In this document: in pieces, positions 7,426 through 16,524 of the stretch | Numbering within the stretch: position 1 is the stretch's first letter | Layout: every line of letters starts with the position of its first letter | Source: Acholeplasmataceae bacterium | GTDB taxonomy: Bacteria > Bacillota_I > Bacilli_A > Izemoplasmatales > Hujiaoplasmataceae | Direction of reading: 5' to 3' | Length of the DNA stretch: 17,561 nt | Assembly: GCA_012515085.1 (NCBI GenBank) | Contig: JAAYZB010000108.1 | Coordinates: 1 to 17,561, forward strand | Program-made: the position numbers and the translations under genes | Notes under the pieces: generated by a model | Seen by the model: the letters and a program-made list of their open reading frames with translations, nothing else | What the model was told of the DNA's origin: nothing | Databases searched by the model: none

Positions 7426-7458
7426 AAAAAAATTGGTAATTTAATACCAATTTTTTTT
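7426..7458 (-). terminator. Intrinsic terminator after pheT
   Basis: A 13-base perfect stem with a 6-base AT loop sits just past the pheT stop. It has A and T tracts on both sides, so it would also work on the plus strand, though no plus-strand gene ends here. It isolates pheST from the ABC operon. Confidence 0.85.
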
Positions 7459-7472
7459 ATGAATTAATCTAT

Positions 7473-9845
7473 TTATACTTTGCGGATGCTTGCTTGAACA
7501 GACTCAGACAAATGATCTAGTATCTGATCGATTTCCTTGTCCACTTCTTCTGTTTCTAACGTTTTCGCTTCATTCTGAAATACCAAGTTAAAAGCAATTG
7601 ATTTTTTCTCCTGTCCTAACTTGTCATCTGTATAGACGTCAAACACCTTCACTTCGCGCAAGTTTGGTGATGCTTTCTCCCGAATGGCTTCAATCAGAGA
7701 CTGAGCCGAGTGTTTCTGATCAACCAAGAGAGCCAAATCTCTGGAAATCGCGGGATATTTAGATATCAAAGCCATCGTTTTCTTTGGAATATTACGATCC
7801 AGTATCTGCGACAAATCCAGTTCAAAAACATATGTCTCATTCAAGGAATGGCTATGTTCCAATTCCGGGTGAAGACGCCCCACATACCCAATCCGTTTTT
7901 CCTCTACAATGATTGCTGCACTGATTCCCGGATGGAAGAGTGCCTTTGTCGTCTCTAATCGTTCGAAACGAACGTGGCTGATGGCGAGTTGCGCCAAAAC
8001 GGCTTCCACCAAACCTTTTAGAGTGAAGAAATTTACTTTTTCTGATGGATGCTGCCAATGACTTGACGAATTCGTTGCACTGACTAGTGCCGCAAGAAGC
8101 GGTTTTTCGCCATCCGTAAAATAGCCGCTTCCCATCTCGAAGATGCGGATATCATCACATTTTCTTGCTAAATTATAACTCAAAACACGAATCAAAGACG
8201 GAAGCAGTGAATGTCTGAGAACCATTCGATCTTCGGTCAATGGGTTCAGCACCTTGATGATTGGCTTGGAATCAAAATCAAAAAGTGTCGCATCATTTTC
8301 ACTCACCAAACTGTAGGTAATCGTTTCGTCCAGTCCTTGTGATAACAAGATCTCCTTGAGTGCGCGTTTTTGAATTTGAGATTGACTCAGTTTCCCAACC
8401 GTCATTGTTTTTGGAAACGTCGTCGGAATATTGCGATACCCATGGATGCGGACGATTTCCTCCACCAAATCTTGATCCGTCCGAATATCCGGCCTTCTCG
8501 AGGGGACATGTACCCGATAAATGCCATCACTTTCATTGAATTTGAAGTTCAGTTTCTCAAAAACCATGTTGACTTCTTCCGCTAGATAGTGGCGACCTGT
8601 CATATGAGATAACTTATCAAGCGACAAAAAAACCTCCCGATCTTTCAAAAGATGGGTGTCAAAAAAGTTCACTCCTTTGAGTGTTTCTCCGCCACAAATA
8701 GACTCGAGCATCATCGCGGCGCGATCAATTGCCATTTTTGTTCGATTTGGGTCCAAACCACGTTCGAAGCGAATCGATGATTCGCTTCTTAAGTCAAGGC
8801 GTTTGGAGGTTTTACGAATTCGAATCGGATCAAAGGTAGCTGATTCAATCAAAACCATTGTTGTGTTCAAAGATACTTCGGTGTCTTTTCCCCCCATTAC
8901 TCCAGCAAGGGCAATTGCTCGCTTTCCATTGGTGATAACAAGATCTTCTTCTATTAGTTTGCGTTCTTTTTGGTCCAAGGTGACCAATTTTTCACCTTTT
9001 TTGGCTTGGCGAACCACTATTTGTTTCGAATCGATCTTTTCATAATCAAACAGGTGCAGCGGCTGTCCAAGTTCCAACATAACATAGTTGGAGATATCCA
9101 CGACGTTATTGATAGGGCGGATACCGCAGGCGATCAATCGGGACTTAATCCACTGAGGGCTTTCCCTGACCGACACATTTTTAACCACTCGGGCATAATA
9201 AGATGGACACCCATTGGTCTCTGTGAAGACATTGATGGGATTTTTCTCGCTGATTTCAGACACTTGTATGTCTGGAAGATGCATTTCCCCGCCAGCGAGC
9301 GCGTGTAAATCAAAGGCAACGCCCAAATGGGACATTAAGTCGGCACGATTTGGGGTTAAATCCAATTCCATGATCACATCATCAAGAGCGAGATATTTCA
9401 ACGGATCTTCGCCTACAGGAGCTTCCGAAGACAACACATGGATTCCGTCTTCTTGGTGATACTTATGATCGATTCCCAACTCATCAAGGCTACAAATCAT
9501 CCCATAGGAAAAAACCCCACGGATTTTGGTCGCTTTAATCGTAAAACCATTGGGCAACTCAGCACCTTCCAGAGCCACGATCACTTTTTGTTGACTCATA
9601 ACATTTGGCGCACCACAGATAATTTGGAGAGTTTTGTCGCCAACATCTACTTGACATAGATGCAGTTTCGCCGCATCGGGATGTTTCTCGCAGGTCTTGA
9701 CTTCACCAATCACTAGTCCGTGAGCGTTTACGAAGTGTTCCAAGCGGCTGACTTCCGCACTCATCAAATTGAATTTTTCCGCCAATACCGGGTAATCAAT
9801 TGATATATCAATAAATTCTTTCAACCAATTCAAAGTGACTATCAT
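7473..9845 (-). CDS. pheT: Phenylalanyl-tRNA synthetase beta subunit
   Basis: This is the large subunit of the alpha2-beta2 enzyme that charges tRNA-Phe. The 790-residue length is typical. Domains in order are: an N-terminal tRNA-binding OB fold (about 40-150, KHPDAAKLHLCQVDVG), the B3/B4 editing domain (about 205-380), the B5 DNA-binding-like fold (about 400-475), a catalytic-like core (about 480-680, starting RRPDIRTDQDLVEEIVRIHGY), and a C-terminal FDX-ACB anticodon-binding domain (about 695-790, starting KYPAISRDLALLVD). The ATG at 9845 has AGGAGGG 7 bases upstream. It follows pheS after 11 bases and shares its T-box control. Confidence 0.97.
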   Translation of the reverse strand: MIVTLNWLKEFIDISIDYPVLAEKFNLMSAEVSRLEHFVNAHGLVIGEVKTCEKHPDAAKLHLCQVDVGDKTLQIICGAPNVMSQQKVIVALEGAELPNGFTIKATKIRGVFSYGMICSLDELGIDHKYHQEDGIHVLSSEAPVGEDPLKYLALDDVIMELDLTPNRADLMSHLGVAFDLHALAGGEMHLPDIQVSEISEKNPINVFTETNGCPSYYARVVKNVSVRESPQWIKSRLIACGIRPINNVVDISNYVMLELGQPLHLFDYEKIDSKQIVVRQAKKGEKLVTLDQKERKLIEEDLVITNGKRAIALAGVMGGKDTEVSLNTTMVLIESATFDPIRIRKTSKRLDLRSESSIRFERGLDPNRTKMAIDRAAMMLESICGGETLKGVNFFDTHLLKDREVFLSLDKLSHMTGRHYLAEEVNMVFEKLNFKFNESDGIYRVHVPSRRPDIRTDQDLVEEIVRIHGYRNIPTTFPKTMTVGKLSQSQIQKRALKEILLSQGLDETITYSLVSENDATLFDFDSKPIIKVLNPLTEDRMVLRHSLLPSLIRVLSYNLARKCDDIRIFEMGSGYFTDGEKPLLAALVSATNSSSHWQHPSEKVNFFTLKGLVEAVLAQLAISHVRFERLETTKALFHPGISAAIIVEEKRIGYVGRLHPELEHSHSLNETYVFELDLSQILDRNIPKKTMALISKYPAISRDLALLVDQKHSAQSLIEAIREKASPNLREVKVFDVYTDDKLGQEKKSIAFNLVFQNEAKTLETEEVDKEIDQILDHLSESVQASIRKV

Positions 9846-9856
9846 ATTGAACCCTC

Positions 9857-10885
9857 CTACCGAAACTGGCGGTTAAACCGCATATCATTCACAAAGAATT
9901 GGCGAATATCATCCACTGCATGACGTAAAATCGCCACGCGTTCAACGCCAACACCAAACGCGAACCCTTGATATTTTTCCGGATCATATCCCGCCATGGA
10001 TAAGACTGCATTGTTGACCATTCCCGCTCCCAATATTTCAATCCATCCGGTTCCTTTGCAAAGAGAACATCCAGCTCCATTGCAACGATGACAGGAAATA
10101 TCGACTTCGACACTCGGTTCTGTAAACGGGAAAAATGAAGGACGCATTCGAATTTGTCTTTCTTCACCAAATAACGTGCGAGCCAACAACAACAGTGTCC
10201 CCTTTAAATCGGATAAACTTGTATTTTCATCGACGACCAACGCTTCAATCTGAGAAAATTGATGACTATGGGTTTTATCTTCGTCATCATTCCGATAGAC
10301 CTTTCCCGGACAAATGATTTTAAAGGGGCGTTGATTGTGATTTGCAAGCATTGCCCGAACCTGAACGGGCGATGTATGTGTCCTGAGTAAGGTCTCTTCG
10401 GTAATGTAAAAGGAATCTTGCATATCGCGGGCAGGGTGATCCTTTGGCAAATTCAACATTTCGAAATTATATTTGTCCAATTCAACCTCAGGACCTTCCT
10501 CAATGGTGTAACCCATCCCGACAAACAGGTTTTCAATTTCTTCAATGATTTGTGTTACCAAATGTGTCGCTCCCAATCGGATTGGTTTGCCTGGCAATGT
10601 GATATCCACAGCTTCGCTTTGCAGTTTTTGTTCAATCACTGCTTTTTCAATCTGGGTTTTCGCCTGTTCCAATAGGGTCGACAACTCCGCTTTGATTGCA
10701 TTGATCCGTTGTCCAAAAAGAGGTCTTTCGGATTCACTCATCATTCTCATATCTTGCATAGCTGCGGAAAAAGCACTCTTTTTACCTAAATAAAGCGCTT
10801 TTAAATCACCCAATTCGTTTAAATCGGATGCTTGTCTTATTTTGGCTTTTGCTTCTTCGAGAATCGCTTCCAATTGTTGAATCAT
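9857..10885 (-). CDS. pheS: Phenylalanyl-tRNA synthetase alpha subunit
   Basis: This is the catalytic subunit of phenylalanyl-tRNA synthetase, a class II enzyme. The N-terminal coiled-coil (about 1-90) contacts tRNA, and the catalytic domain (about 100-342) shows motif 2 (GKVYRNDDEDKTHSHQF) and motif 3 (GFAFGVGVERVAILRH). The two CxxC pairs around SCHRCNGAGCSLCKGTGW are common in bacterial PheS. The 342-residue length is usual. The ATG at 10885 has a strong TAGGAGGAAA ribosome site. The gene is preceded by a phenylalanine T-box leader and followed 11 bases later by pheT. Confidence 0.97.
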   Translation of the reverse strand: MIQQLEAILEEAKAKIRQASDLNELGDLKALYLGKKSAFSAAMQDMRMMSESERPLFGQRINAIKAELSTLLEQAKTQIEKAVIEQKLQSEAVDITLPGKPIRLGATHLVTQIIEEIENLFVGMGYTIEEGPEVELDKYNFEMLNLPKDHPARDMQDSFYITEETLLRTHTSPVQVRAMLANHNQRPFKIICPGKVYRNDDEDKTHSHQFSQIEALVVDENTSLSDLKGTLLLLARTLFGEERQIRMRPSFFPFTEPSVEVDISCHRCNGAGCSLCKGTGWIEILGAGMVNNAVLSMAGYDPEKYQGFAFGVGVERVAILRHAVDDIRQFFVNDMRFNRQFR

Positions 10886-10911
10886 CTTTTCCTCCTAGAA
10901 ATCTTAAAATG

Positions 10912-10937
10912 AAAAAGATCGCCCGGAAAGGGCGATC
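10912..10937 (-). terminator. Regulated terminator of the pheST T-box
   Basis: An 8-base GC-rich stem (GATCGCCC / GGGCGATC) with a five-base loop is followed by TTTTT and lies 27 bases before the pheS ATG. It is the conditional terminator of the T-box switch. Confidence 0.9.
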
Positions 10938-11127
10938 AAACAAACCGCGGTACCACCTTTGTTCTAGATATTCCATCTAGCGCTTGAAGCTGTTAACGCT
11001 TGCTAGCGGGGAGGATTGGTCCCGTTCAGGAGTTGAATTCGCCGTTTACAACCGGGCGCTTCCACCATTTGCCCGTCGCTTGGAGTTGTAGTGTCCGGTT
11101 ACTCTGTCTCCGTCAACACATTTTTAT
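10912..11127 (-). promoter_or_regulatory. T-box leader of pheST (specifier UUC, Phe)
   Basis: This transcribed leader senses uncharged tRNA-Phe and controls read-through into pheST. On the minus strand the T-box AACAAAGGTGGTACCGCGG spans 10963-10945. The stem I region lies at about 11110-11025; its specifier loop reads GAA-TTC-A with the specifier codon TTC at 11037-11035, matching phenylalanine. A stem III hairpin (CTAGAT / ATCTAG) lies at 10964-10980. The leader ends in an intrinsic terminator (10937-10917, stem GATCGCCC / GGGCGATC, then five T) that competes with the antiterminator formed by the T-box. All three elements agree with the pheST operon downstream. Confidence 0.95.
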
Positions 11128-11133
11128 ACTATC

Positions 11134-11161
11134 ATTATAGCATGTTTCGAAAAGCAAGCAA
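11134..11161 (-). promoter_or_regulatory. Promoter of the pheST operon
   Basis: A perfect extended -10 element TGCTATAAT (11142-11134) has a TTGCTT -35 box at 11156-11161 with 16-base spacing. Transcription would start near 11127, at the head of the T-box leader. The -35 box lies immediately beyond the stop of the Bax-inhibitor-like gene. Confidence 0.75.
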
Positions 11162-11163
11162 GA

Positions 11164-11871
11164 CTAATTTCGATTTCTTGAAAAGATGGCCACAAGCCGT
11201 AAAATCTCAATGTAAACCCAGACAAGCGTCACCAGTAAGCCCAATGACAATACCCAGCCAGTTGATTTATCCGCTCCAGATTCAACGCAATTACGTATGC
11301 TCTCAAAATCCAGAAGCAGGAATAAAGCCGATAATATGGCTGATACACCGCAGATTAGAAAATATAATCCGCTCATTTGAAAAAAGTTAGAAAAGATCAA
11401 GGCCACAACCGACATAATGATGACAGAAATCAAAGCGACGACCATCACTGAAGCAAACCGCTGCGTGACTTTAATGATTCCTGTCGAATAGAGCAACAAC
11501 ATCACAAGCAAGACGATGACCGTCGTCAAAAGTGCGGTTGGTACGATTCCTTCCACCAACAAGGCATACATAAATGAGATAATACCGAGCACAGCCCCTT
11601 CGCATATGGCATATATGACAGCGAATATTGGGCTCAGTTTTACCGATCGGGTTCCGATGATGACACTGATAAAACCGATAATCATCGCTCCGATTAAAAG
11701 ACCCCAGGTTAAATGACCTAAATAACGAATCGTGATGAAAGCAGAGACCGCCATTATCAAAATCAAAAAGGCTGTTTTGGTCGCAACGTTCGCGTATGTG
11801 ACCGCCTGATCAGATACATATTCACCACGTTCTACCGTTTTGATAACAGGATTCGAACTTTGTAAACGCAT
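11164..11871 (-). CDS. Bax inhibitor-1 / YccA family membrane protein
   Basis: This is a predicted seven-helix membrane protein of 235 residues. The start RLQSSNPVI and the C-terminal block LDFESIRNCVESGADKSTGW followed by TLVWVYIEILRLVAIF resemble the Bax-inhibitor-1-like subfamily found in Gram-positive bacteria. Hydrophobic segments fall near residues 33-50, 54-73, 80-104, 110-130, 139-160, 167-188 and 205-228. Related proteins (BsYetJ) act as pH-sensitive calcium leak channels, but the role in this organism is not known. The ATG at 11871 has GGGGG 7 bases upstream and its own -10 box. No hairpin is seen after the stop, so some transcripts may run on into the pheST leader. Confidence 0.85.
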   Translation of the reverse strand: MRLQSSNPVIKTVERGEYVSDQAVTYANVATKTAFLILIMAVSAFITIRYLGHLTWGLLIGAMIIGFISVIIGTRSVKLSPIFAVIYAICEGAVLGIISFMYALLVEGIVPTALLTTVIVLLVMLLLYSTGIIKVTQRFASVMVVALISVIIMSVVALIFSNFFQMSGLYFLICGVSAILSALFLLLDFESIRNCVESGADKSTGWVLSLGLLVTLVWVYIEILRLVAIFSRNRN

Positions 11872-11894
11872 ATTTACACCCCCAATTACCTAGT

Positions 11895-11900
11895 ATTATA
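11895..11900 (-). promoter_or_regulatory. Probable promoter of the Bax inhibitor-like gene (-10 TATAAT)
   Basis: A perfect TATAAT lies 23 bases before the ATG in the short gap after polC. The -35 region is weak. No terminator hairpin for polC is visible in this gap, so read-through from polC is possible. Confidence 0.55.
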
Positions 11901-11939
11901 CACGAAACAATGTCGAGTTTAGTGATTTTTTCATGATAC

Positions 11940-14900
11940 TTACATGTCAAAATCAAATAATGACACTTGATCCTCTTCAATCATTCCGTCAAATGTTCCC
12001 AGACTCTCGAGACGTTCAAACAAAGTCTTTGATAGTCGAGTACGATTTCGAATATCTTGTTTTGAAATAAAAGCTCGTTCATTCCTTGCCTCTATAATCG
12101 AGTTGGCGACGTTGACACCCAAAGAATCAATAATTATAAATGGCAGTAACAGTGTTTTATTGTCCTCCATGATCAAAAAATCAGTGGCCTGGGAGCGATG
12201 AATGTCAATCGGTGCAAAACAGAAATTTCGTTTGACCATCTCTAAAGCTAATTCCAACACGGTATAGAGGTTTTTGTCTCGGTCGGACGCATCATTTCCT
12301 GCATGATCGATTTCCGCCATTTTACGTTTCAATCCTTCTTCACCCTGATAGAATGCATCGGCATCAAACAGCGTTGCTCGTTTGGAAAAATAAGCTGCAT
12401 AAAAATAAATTGGACGATACAGTTTGAACCATGCGATCCGCATCGCCATCAACACATAGGCCGTCGCGTGTGCTTTTGGAAACATGTATTTGATTTTACT
12501 ACAAGACCAAATATACCATTCGGGCACGCCACTCTGGCGCATCAAATCAGCGTAACTTCCCCATTTCTCGGGATTTGCCGGTGCTTTTCCTTTTCGAACA
12601 AACTCCATAATCTCAAAGGAGAGTGTCTGCGGCATACCGTAGTTGATCAAATCCACCATGATATCATCACGGCAACCGATGATATCCTTGAAATCAATTC
12701 GTCCATATTCTTTGCGCTTCCCCGAAATAAGATCTTGTGCATTCGAATTCCATACATCGGTTCCGTGAGACAGACCGGATATTTTGACCAGCTCAGAAAA
12801 ACTCTGAGGACGAGATTCCCTCAACATGCCCCGAACGAAATTGGTTCCGAATTCCGGTATCCCGTAAGAAGCGACCTCACTTGCTATATCTATGGGCGAA
12901 AGTCCGATGACTTCTGTTCCGGATAACAACCGGTACACTTCACGATCATCAACGGGAATATCCTTGGGATCAGAAAATGGAAATGCCATTGGTTCTTGAT
13001 GCACGAAGTCCATGAGATAACGGATCATGGTTGGATCGTCATGTCCCAATACATCCAATTTAAATAAATTGTTTTCAAACGAATGATAATCAAAATGAGT
13101 CGTTTTCCACGAAATATCCGAAGAGTCTCCCGGATATTGAACCGGTGTCACATCGTAGATTTCTTTGTTATTTGGCACAACAACGATTCCCCCTGGGTGT
13201 TGGCCACTTGTGCGTTTGGATCCTTCAATGCCTTTCGCAAGCCGTTCCATCTCCGCTCGCCGAATCTGAATCGGAGATTCCTGTTTGGCTTCTCGATCAA
13301 CGTTTAGTTTTTCATAAAAATCTCTTACCATGGCATAAGCGGTTTTAGATGCGCAGGTGCCGATGGTTCCCGCTCGAAATGCATAATTCTGGCCAAAGAT
13401 CTTCCGAATATACTCGTGAACGACCCCTTGATAGTCGCCAGAAAAATTCAGGTCGATGTCGGGTACTTTGTCTCCTTTGAATCCCAAGAAAGTTTCAAAG
13501 GGGATGTCATGACCATCTTTGTGAAGTGGCGTATTGCATACTGGGCAATTCTGATCCGGTAAATCCCAGCCACAATCAGTATGCTCCAACAAACGTTGGA
13601 TTTTTATCTCGAAATCCGTTTGTCCGTAAAGACGTCGTTCTTCCTCTGTTTTCTTGAAAGCGGAGAAACGACACTTGGGACAGAGGTAGTGCGGTGGCAA
13701 GGGGTTGACCTCAGTTATGTCCATGAATGTGGCAACCAGGCTCGATCCGACGGACCCTCGAGAACCGACAAGATAGCCATCATCTAGCGATTTCTTGACA
13801 AGCAAATGAGAGATATAGTATATCGTAGAAAATTGATGTCGGATAATACTATCCAACTCTTTATCCATTCGACTTTTCACTAGTGGAGGCAATGGATTTC
13901 CATAGATTTTTTCAGCGCGCTCCCGAACCATGGTTTCCACCTTGACTTTGATTGAAGGTACTCCTTGTTCGGATAAAAATTCATCGGTAGGTGCATACAA
14001 CTCATTTGGAAAAATCACGATGTCATCGATCATCTCACTGATCATGTTTGGATTCTTGATAACGATTTCTTCCGCAGTTTCATCTCCTAAGAAACGAAAC
14101 TCCGCCAGCATCTCATCGGTTGTGAAGAAATGTTGAGAGGGCTTATCCTTCTCCCCATAGAGTTTATGAAACCCACCACCGCCTACGAGCGGTGTATTGA
14201 TCATGATCTCTCGATATTTCAAATCTTCAGGATCCAAATGATGGACATCTCCTGTTGCGCAAACGGGAATATTCAATTCTTTCCCCAAATCCACGATTCG
14301 GCGAATGACATCTTGAATCACCGTTTGCCATTCCGGCATCTGGGCTGCCAAATGACAAAATGTGGAAGGCGGTTGAACCTCCAAAAAATCATAATATTTC
14401 GCCGCTTCGGCCAATTCCTCTCGTGATTTATTGATAGCGGTTTCGAAAAAGTCGGAATTTCGGCATCCAGACGATACAAGAATCCCTTTTCGGTATTTAT
14501 CCAATACCGATTTTACGATCTTCGCATCCCGATCATAATAGGTTGTGAGTGCTTGTGATAAGACTTTATATAGATTTTTTAACCCTTCTTGCTTTTTCAC
14601 CAACAAGTTAATGTGTTTTGGATAAGGATATTTGAAAACCTCTTTGACATCGATCAATAAATTGATGTCTTGAAAACGGTGTGTGCCCTCTTTTTTCAAT
14701 CGCTTCAACATGTGTAAAAAAATTTCAGTGGTCGCCTTCGCATCCTGCAAAGCCCGGTGATGCTCATTCAAAGGAACTTTCAGAAAACGCGAAAGATGAT
14801 CGAGAGAATATCGTTGTCGATTGGGAAACAACACTTTTGCCAATACCAATGTGTCGATTGATGGCTGTTCTTGGTAGAAGAATCCAAGGTTTTTATAGTT

Positions 14901-16418
14901 TTGATATAAATGCCCCAAATCAAAATCAGCATTATGCGCTACCAAAATCGCATCTTTACTGAAAGCATAGAAATCAGCCAATACTTGATCTGCTTTTGGT
15001 TGATCCTTGACCATGGCGTTTGTAATATGAGTTAAACTTTCTGTGAAAGCCGATATTGGTTTCTCTGGATTGATCAACGAATGAAACTCGCCCAAAATAG
15101 CTCCATTTTTTACTTTGACGCCGGCGATCTCAATCAAACTATCATAAAGAACAGACAGTCCTGTGGTTTCAATATCAAAGACGACAAAGGTGGCATCACC
15201 GAGCAACTGCGAGCCTTCACCCCGAGTGATTCGAATCGCTTCATCGTTCACGAACACGAGTTCTAATCCATATAGAGGCTTGATTGATTGATCTTTCGTG
15301 AGATGAAATAAATCCGGATAGGATTGCACCGACCCGTGATCAGTGACCGCGATAGCACTGTGTCCCCATGCTTTTGCCCGTTCAACATACTCGGAAATGG
15401 TATTCACTCCATCTAGCGAGGACATCTTGGTATGCACATGGAGTTCCACTCGTTTGGATTCCGCTAAATCATATCGATTGGTCTTTGGAACCGGCTGGTT
15501 GGATTTTGCCATGCTGATAGCATTGATAATAACTTCATTGTAATAGTTATCATAGGTGGCATATCCCGCCACCAACAATCCGAATCCTTCAGACAATGAT
15601 TGGAAAAAAGCGCGATCTTCATTGGCCGACAGTCTTTTTTTGATTAAAATAGAATCTTCACCGTCTGTCAAAATAATATTCGCTTGACCCCCGGAGCGCT
15701 GTTCTTTGATGTCAATCGATACGATGGTCCCACGTAAATTAAAATTTGCTTTATTGCCATTTTTAGCCCGATATTCCGCAAGCGCAATTTCATCATAAGG
15801 TAATCTTCGAATAGGAAAGAAATCATTCTCAACCGGCTTATCCGGATAAAGCTGTTCGTATTTTAACGATATCGCTTCGGTAGTTGTTTGATTTTGGATC
15901 ACAAACGACCGATTTGACCGTTCGATTTCTTCATCAATCGTTTTACAGGACTGATCAATTTCGATTTGCACTGTGGTCGCAAATCCGTTTCTTTCCAATT
16001 CTGCTTCGATTTCTTTTCGAAACATACTGGCGGTTTTCGCGCCTTGAGGTACCAATATTTTAATGGTGCCGTTCACAATATCCGTCGGATAATCTTTTAA
16101 TGGAAGGATGCGTTTGTCTGATTCTGTCAGCACATCGATGACATATTCATAGTAATCCAATAAATCCTGATCTCCAATATTTTGATAGATCACACGGTAC
16201 TCAACGGACCCGACACTGGGGATCTTTTCTGGAATATTCATCAGATGGCGAATAAAATTCCGATAGCGTAGAACGGGAACTGGTTGCTCAAACGATAAAG
16301 AAAAAAACCATGAATTCTGGACCGAATCCACCTCAAGGCTTTCTAAGTCACCATATTCGCGGATGATATCATCTTGAATTTCCAATAATTCCAGCAATTG
16401 ATCCATCTTTTCCTTCAT
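11940..16418 (-). CDS. polC: DNA polymerase III alpha subunit, Gram-positive PolC type
   Basis: PolC is the replicative polymerase of Bacillota and Mollicutes, with proofreading built in. The 1492-residue product is slightly longer than Bacillus PolC (about 1437). Domains in order: an N-terminal domain (about 1-225), an OB fold (about 228-310), the first part of the PHP domain (about 323-410, ELHVHTKMSSLDG), an inserted DEDD 3'-5' exonuclease (about 410-575, VVFDIETTGL, HNADFD, HRALQDAKAT), the rest of PHP (CATGDVHHLDPED), and the polymerase core. The core has a zinc-binding Cys cluster (CPKC, CGWDLPDQNCPVC), YLVGSRGSVGSSLVA, the catalytic aspartates in VPDIDLNFSGDYQ, and TSGQHPGGIVVVP. The ATG at 16418 has GAGGGG 8 bases upstream and is served by an extended -10 promoter. 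Confidence 0.98.
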   Translation of the reverse strand: MKEKMDQLLELLEIQDDIIREYGDLESLEVDSVQNSWFFSLSFEQPVPVLRYRNFIRHLMNIPEKIPSVGSVEYRVIYQNIGDQDLLDYYEYVIDVLTESDKRILPLKDYPTDIVNGTIKILVPQGAKTASMFRKEIEAELERNGFATTVQIEIDQSCKTIDEEIERSNRSFVIQNQTTTEAISLKYEQLYPDKPVENDFFPIRRLPYDEIALAEYRAKNGNKANFNLRGTIVSIDIKEQRSGGQANIILTDGEDSILIKKRLSANEDRAFFQSLSEGFGLLVAGYATYDNYYNEVIINAISMAKSNQPVPKTNRYDLAESKRVELHVHTKMSSLDGVNTISEYVERAKAWGHSAIAVTDHGSVQSYPDLFHLTKDQSIKPLYGLELVFVNDEAIRITRGEGSQLLGDATFVVFDIETTGLSVLYDSLIEIAGVKVKNGAILGEFHSLINPEKPISAFTESLTHITNAMVKDQPKADQVLADFYAFSKDAILVAHNADFDLGHLYQNYKNLGFFYQEQPSIDTLVLAKVLFPNRQRYSLDHLSRFLKVPLNEHHRALQDAKATTEIFLHMLKRLKKEGTHRFQDINLLIDVKEVFKYPYPKHINLLVKKQEGLKNLYKVLSQALTTYYDRDAKIVKSVLDKYRKGILVSSGCRNSDFFETAINKSREELAEAAKYYDFLEVQPPSTFCHLAAQMPEWQTVIQDVIRRIVDLGKELNIPVCATGDVHHLDPEDLKYREIMINTPLVGGGGFHKLYGEKDKPSQHFFTTDEMLAEFRFLGDETAEEIVIKNPNMISEMIDDIVIFPNELYAPTDEFLSEQGVPSIKVKVETMVRERAEKIYGNPLPPLVKSRMDKELDSIIRHQFSTIYYISHLLVKKSLDDGYLVGSRGSVGSSLVATFMDITEVNPLPPHYLCPKCRFSAFKKTEEERRLYGQTDFEIKIQRLLEHTDCGWDLPDQNCPVCNTPLHKDGHDIPFETFLGFKGDKVPDIDLNFSGDYQGVVHEYIRKIFGQNYAFRAGTIGTCASKTAYAMVRDFYEKLNVDREAKQESPIQIRRAEMERLAKGIEGSKRTSGQHPGGIVVVPNNKEIYDVTPVQYPGDSSDISWKTTHFDYHSFENNLFKLDVLGHDDPTMIRYLMDFVHQEPMAFPFSDPKDIPVDDREVYRLLSGTEVIGLSPIDIASEVASYGIPEFGTNFVRGMLRESRPQSFSELVKISGLSHGTDVWNSNAQDLISGKRKEYGRIDFKDIIGCRDDIMVDLINYGMPQTLSFEIMEFVRKGKAPANPEKWGSYADLMRQSGVPEWYIWSCSKIKYMFPKAHATAYVLMAMRIAWFKLYRPIYFYAAYFSKRATLFDADAFYQGEEGLKRKMAEIDHAGNDASDRDKNLYTVLELALEMVKRNFCFAPIDIHRSQATDFLIMEDNKTLLLPFIIIDSLGVNVANSIIEARNERAFISKQDIRNRTRLSKTLFERLESLGTFDGMIEEDQVSLFDFDM

Positions 16419-16447
16419 GCCATCATCCCCTCTTCTCGCTTGACCCT

Positions 16448-16456
16448 ATTATAGCA
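16448..16456 (-). promoter_or_regulatory. Extended -10 promoter of polC
   Basis: The minus strand reads TGCTATAAT, identical to the elements before the ABC operon and pheST. Transcription would start near 16441, leaving a leader of about 24 bases. No good -35 box is visible. Confidence 0.7.
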
Positions 16457-16501
16457 TACCCCTACGGCAATTAGCCGGTTAAAATCCAAAAATCAGGAAA
16501 G

Positions 16502-16524
16502 AAAAAACAGCCCTTCGGCTGTTT
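16502..16524 (-). terminator. Intrinsic terminator of gmk-rpoZ
   Basis: On the minus strand an 8-base stem (AAACAGCC / GGCTGTTT) with a GAAG loop runs into a T-rich tract. The 5' arm begins inside the rpoZ stop codon, so the hairpin overlaps the end of the gene. Confidence 0.9.

Noticed and set aside
9857..10170. Cys-rich segment of PheS (two CxxC pairs) as an inserted zinc domain
   Set aside because: The same CxxCxGxGCxxC pattern is common in bacterial PheS and is not an insertion.
12303..12926. 207-codon open frame on the plus strand
   Set aside because: It lies wholly inside polC on the opposite strand, has no ribosome site I could see, and its product shows no recognisable motif; polC is unmistakable here.
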